NCBI GenBank assembly: GCA_009780955.1
Contig: WQZB01000014.1
Span: 1 to 64,000 of the forward strand
Direction: 5' to 3'
DNA from: Polyangiaceae bacterium
GTDB lineage: Bacteria > Myxococcota_A > Polyangia > Polyangiales > Polyangiaceae
DNA length: 64,000 nt
A program made the position numbers and the translations under genes. The notes under the pieces are model-generated. The model saw only the letters and a list, made by a program, of their open reading frames with translations, did not search any database and had not been told where the DNA came from. Positions 61,164 through 64,000 of this stretch are shown piece by piece (the stretch's first letter is position 1; every line of letters starts with the position of its first letter).

Positions 61164-61559
61164 TTAAGACGCCGCATTGCGAGACGGCGACGGGATCTCT
61201 TCGCCGCTCTTGACGGCAATACGAACCTTCGTCGTCACCTGGTTTTCCTTAACGTTTTTTGGGACGTTTTCTGAGCCGTTTTTTGGGTTGGCTTCGATCT
61301 TCGTGCGCACGCGCGTTGCTTTGCCCGTTTTGGGATCAACGAGCATTACTTTGCAGGCAAACATTGCCTGCTCGCGTTCGACAATGCCGCCTTGTTGCAT
61401 GCGCTGGTTTGGTTTCGTGTGGCGCTTGACGAGATTCACGCCCTCGACAATCACCTTGTCGTCTTCGCGCAAAACACGTTTTACCGTACCAACTTTGCCT
61501 TTGTCCTTGCCCGAGATGACAATGACCTTGTCGCCCTTCTGAAGACGCGCGACGCTCAT
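61164..61559 (-). CDS. rplX: 50S ribosomal protein L24 with C-terminal extension
   Basis: [24 protein letters not shown]. Confidence 0.95.
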   Translation of the reverse strand: MSVARLQKGDKVIVISGKDKGKVGTVKRVLREDDKVIVEGVNLVKRHTKPNQRMQQGGIVEREQAMFACKVMLVDPKTGKATRVRTKIEANPKNGSENVPKNVKENQVTTKVRIAVKSGEEIPSPSRNAAS

Positions 61560-61927
61560 CACAGCACCTCCGGCGCGAGCGAAATAATTTTCATAAACTT
61601 CTTGGCGCGTAGCTCGCGAGCCACTGGCCCGAAAATGCGCGTGCCAACCGGCTCGAGCTGCGCGTTGATGAGAACGGCGCTGTTTTCGTCGAAGCGGATG
61701 GTGGTGCCATCGGAGCGAGGAGTGTCGGTTTTCACGCGAACGACAACGGCCTTCGCGGTGTCGCCCTTTTTGACCTTCGTGCCCGGAAGCGCCTCTTTGA
61801 TGGAGACAACGATTACATCACCGAGCCGTGCATAGCGACGACGTGACCCACCAAGCACCTTGATGCACTGGACACGCCTCGCGCCGGAATTGTCGGCGAC
61901 CTCCAGGACGGTTCGCATCTGGATCAT
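61559..61927 (-). CDS. rplN: 50S ribosomal protein L14
   Basis: [27 protein letters not shown]. Confidence 0.97.
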   Translation of the reverse strand: MIQMRTVLEVADNSGARRVQCIKVLGGSRRRYARLGDVIVVSIKEALPGTKVKKGDTAKAVVVRVKTDTPRSDGTTIRFDENSAVLINAQLEPVGTRIFGPVARELRAKKFMKIISLAPEVL

Positions 61928-61934
61928 GGCAGTC

Positions 61935-62255
61935 TCATTCCTCCACAAACTTCTTGACGAGGCGCACAACAACGAAGCGCTTGTGGCGCGAGATCGGACG
62001 ATGCTCTTCTATCTCGACCTCGTCACCTACCTTGTATTGGTTGGTTTCGTCGTGAGCCTGATACCGCGTGCGCCTACGAATGTACTTGCCGTAGAGAGGG
62101 TCACGGTGAGCGGTGACACACTCAACGACCACGGTTTTGTTCATTTTGCCTTTTATGACCCTACCGATCATTTTGCGGCGAAAACCGTGCGCTTTGTGAC
62201 TGACTTGCGTTGCGCCTTCAAGTGCTGCGCTGGCATTGGATGCTTCTTGAGACAT
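61935..62255 (-). CDS. rpsQ: 30S ribosomal protein S17
   Basis: [39 protein letters not shown]. Confidence 0.96.
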   Translation of the reverse strand: MSQEASNASAALEGATQVSHKAHGFRRKMIGRVIKGKMNKTVVVECVTAHRDPLYGKYIRRRTRYQAHDETNQYKVGDEVEIEEHRPISRHKRFVVVRLVKKFVEE

Positions 62256-62257
62256 GG

Positions 62258-62551
62258 TTATTTCGCCTCGCCTTCAACCGGCTGAACAACTGTCTGGGCA
62301 ACGGATTGGGCAACCGCCTGGGCAGCTACATGCGCGGCCGAATTGACCGCTTTGACGTCATGGGTCATCTCGTGCGCACGAAGCAAAGTTTTAACGCGAG
62401 CCAGATCTTTCTTGGCTTTTCTGATTGAGCTTGTGTCGTCGAGCCTATTGGTGAAGTTCTTGAAGCGGGCCGTGAAAATTTCTAAAGTCAAACTTTTTTC
62501 GAGCTCGTGAAGTTCCTCCACGCTGCGCTCGCGTAGATCTTTAGCCTTCAT
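62258..62551 (-). CDS. rpmC: 50S ribosomal protein L29 with C-terminal extension
   Basis: [21 protein letters not shown]. Confidence 0.94.
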   Translation of the reverse strand: MKAKDLRERSVEELHELEKSLTLEIFTARFKNFTNRLDDTSSIRKAKKDLARVKTLLRAHEMTHDVKAVNSAAHVAAQAVAQSVAQTVVQPVEGEAK

Positions 62552-63012
62552 GGCGTTTTTGTCTCCGTCTTCGCTGCTGCCTCCGAACCCGCCGCGACTC
62601 CGGCAACACCGCGGACGAGGAACTTGTAGCCTACAGGAAGTTTATGGCCAGCAAGGCGAAAAGCCTCGCGTGCCATTTTTTCGTCAATGCCGGCGATTTC
62701 GTACATGACGCGACCGGGCAGAACGTCGGCAGCCCATTCCTCGACGCCGCCCTTGCCGCCGCCCATTCGGACTTCGAGTGGCTTTTTTGTGACAGGGCGG
62801 TGCGGGAAAATGCGGATCCAGAGCTTGCCGGCGCGCTTGACGTGGCGGGTAATCGCCATACGGGCAGCCTCGATCTGGCGTGCGGTGATGCGGCCCGGCT
62901 CGATCGCTTGCATCGCGAAATCGCCAAAGGACACATCCGAGCCTCGCAGAGCGATTCCCTTGTTGTTGCCCTTCTGCATTTTGCGATATTTTGTTCTTTT
63001 GGGAGAGAGCAT
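62548..63012 (-). CDS. rplP: 50S ribosomal protein L16
   Basis: [44 protein letters not shown]. Confidence 0.97.
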   Translation of the reverse strand: MLSPKRTKYRKMQKGNNKGIALRGSDVSFGDFAMQAIEPGRITARQIEAARMAITRHVKRAGKLWIRIFPHRPVTKKPLEVRMGGGKGGVEEWAADVLPGRVMYEIAGIDEKMAREAFRLAGHKLPVGYKFLVRGVAGVAAGSEAAAKTETKTP

Positions 63013-63063
63013 GATTTTTCTCGAAAAATTGCTGCGATGCGCGCGGCCGTACCGTTCGTACTG

Positions 63064-63762
63064 TCAATTCCCGGTTTGCGGGCGACGCGTGCGGCGAGGA
63101 AGAACCTCGCCCTTGAAGACCCAGCACTTCACACCAATAATGCCGTATTTCGTGCGGGCTTCCGCCTGACCGAACTCGATGTCGGCGCGAAGCGTGTGCA
63201 GCGGAACGCGCCCCTCGCGGTACGTTTCGACGCGGCTCATTTCGCTGCCACCAAGGCGGCCCGAACAACGGATGCGAATGCCTTTTGCACCAAACTTCAT
63301 TGCTGTGGAAAGGGCCTTTTTCATTGCACGGCGAAAGGCCACACGACGCTCGAGTTGCATGGCAACATTTTCGGCCACGAGTTGCGCGGCGGTTTCGGCC
63401 TTCCGGATTTCTTGAACGTCGATGAAAATTTCGTTGTCGGTAAACGACTGCACGCCCGGGAAAAGGGTTTCGCCCTTTGCGGCTGTTTTTAGGTTGCCAA
63501 TTTTGAGCGTTTCAATGCCCTTGCCGCCCTTGCCGATAACCATGCCTGGGCGAGCCGTGAAAACGATAACTTTTGCCTTGTTTGCGGCGCGCTCAACCTC
63601 GATGGACGCGATGTTCGCGTTCATGAGATACTCTTTTGCCGCGCGCTTGATGCGCATGTCTTCGTGAAGCCACTTCGCGTAGCTTTTGTCCTCGAACCAC
63701 TTCGAGTTCCACGTTTTGATGACGCCGAGGCGGAAGCCTACTGGATGAACTTTCTGACCCAT
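63064..63762 (-). CDS. rpsC: 30S ribosomal protein S3
   Basis: [39 protein letters not shown]. Confidence 0.98.
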   Translation of the reverse strand: MGQKVHPVGFRLGVIKTWNSKWFEDKSYAKWLHEDMRIKRAAKEYLMNANIASIEVERAANKAKVIVFTARPGMVIGKGGKGIETLKIGNLKTAAKGETLFPGVQSFTDNEIFIDVQEIRKAETAAQLVAENVAMQLERRVAFRRAMKKALSTAMKFGAKGIRIRCSGRLGGSEMSRVETYREGRVPLHTLRADIEFGQAEARTKYGIIGVKCWVFKGEVLPRRTRRPQTGN

Positions 63763-63811
63763 TTTCTCGTTTCCTTGCTTGCGTAGTGGCCCCACCAGGC
63801 TGCGCTTCGCG

Positions 63812-64000
63812 TCAAGTGTCTCGGGCGCCGAGGTGAACGGTGATGTGGCTCATACCCTTCTGAATGCGCGTTGCGCGCCCCATTGCCCGCGGGCGCCAGC
63901 GACGCATATGCTTATTTGGAGCCTTGTCGACGAACGCTGTTTCGACGAAGAGGGTATCAACATTCACGTTTGGACTGGTTGTGCGGGCATTCGCCACAGC
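63812..64000 (-). CDS. rplV: 50S ribosomal protein L22 (C-terminal part; runs off window)
   Basis: [44 protein letters not shown]. Confidence 0.92.
   Translation of the reverse strand, partial: AVANARTTSPNVNVDTLFVETAFVDKAPNKHMRRWRPRAMGRATRIQKGMSHITVHLGARDT

Overview
This 64-kb window looks like a high-GC chromosome segment, most consistent with a deltaproteobacterial or myxobacterial-type genome (an inference from gene content; no rRNA is present). It carries mostly housekeeping genes: serS, lon, tsaB, rsmA, mutS, gcvH/gcvT, metK, a phosphomannomutase, prmC, hflX, MoxR/DUF58/DUF4350 genes, and a long minus-strand ribosomal-protein operon (rplV to rpsK with secY, adk, infA, rpmJ). These are interleaved with lineage-type lipoproteins, two di-heme cytochrome c peroxidase paralogs, an AbiE-like two-gene toxin-antitoxin module, and two tRNAs (Cys-GCA, Leu-TAA). 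No CRISPR array, transposase or integrase was recognised. The most unusual content is the repeat landscape. At least four unrelated families of structured, palindromic repeats sit in the gaps: (i) a ~188-bp multi-hairpin element present once on each side of metK, with compensatory stem changes; (ii) a ~90-122 bp palindromic element (arms GACCGCTTTCGATTTGACGCGA) found between genes and also inside the reading frame of a degenerate S9 peptidase; (iii) a ~120-145 bp long-hairpin element next to serS, near a VOC gene and inside the ribosomal operon between rpsM and rpsK; (iv) GTAGGGGC-[palindromic core]-GCCCCTAC modules using a small recurring set of cores. In several cases the repeat arm itself supplies the stop codon of the adjacent gene.
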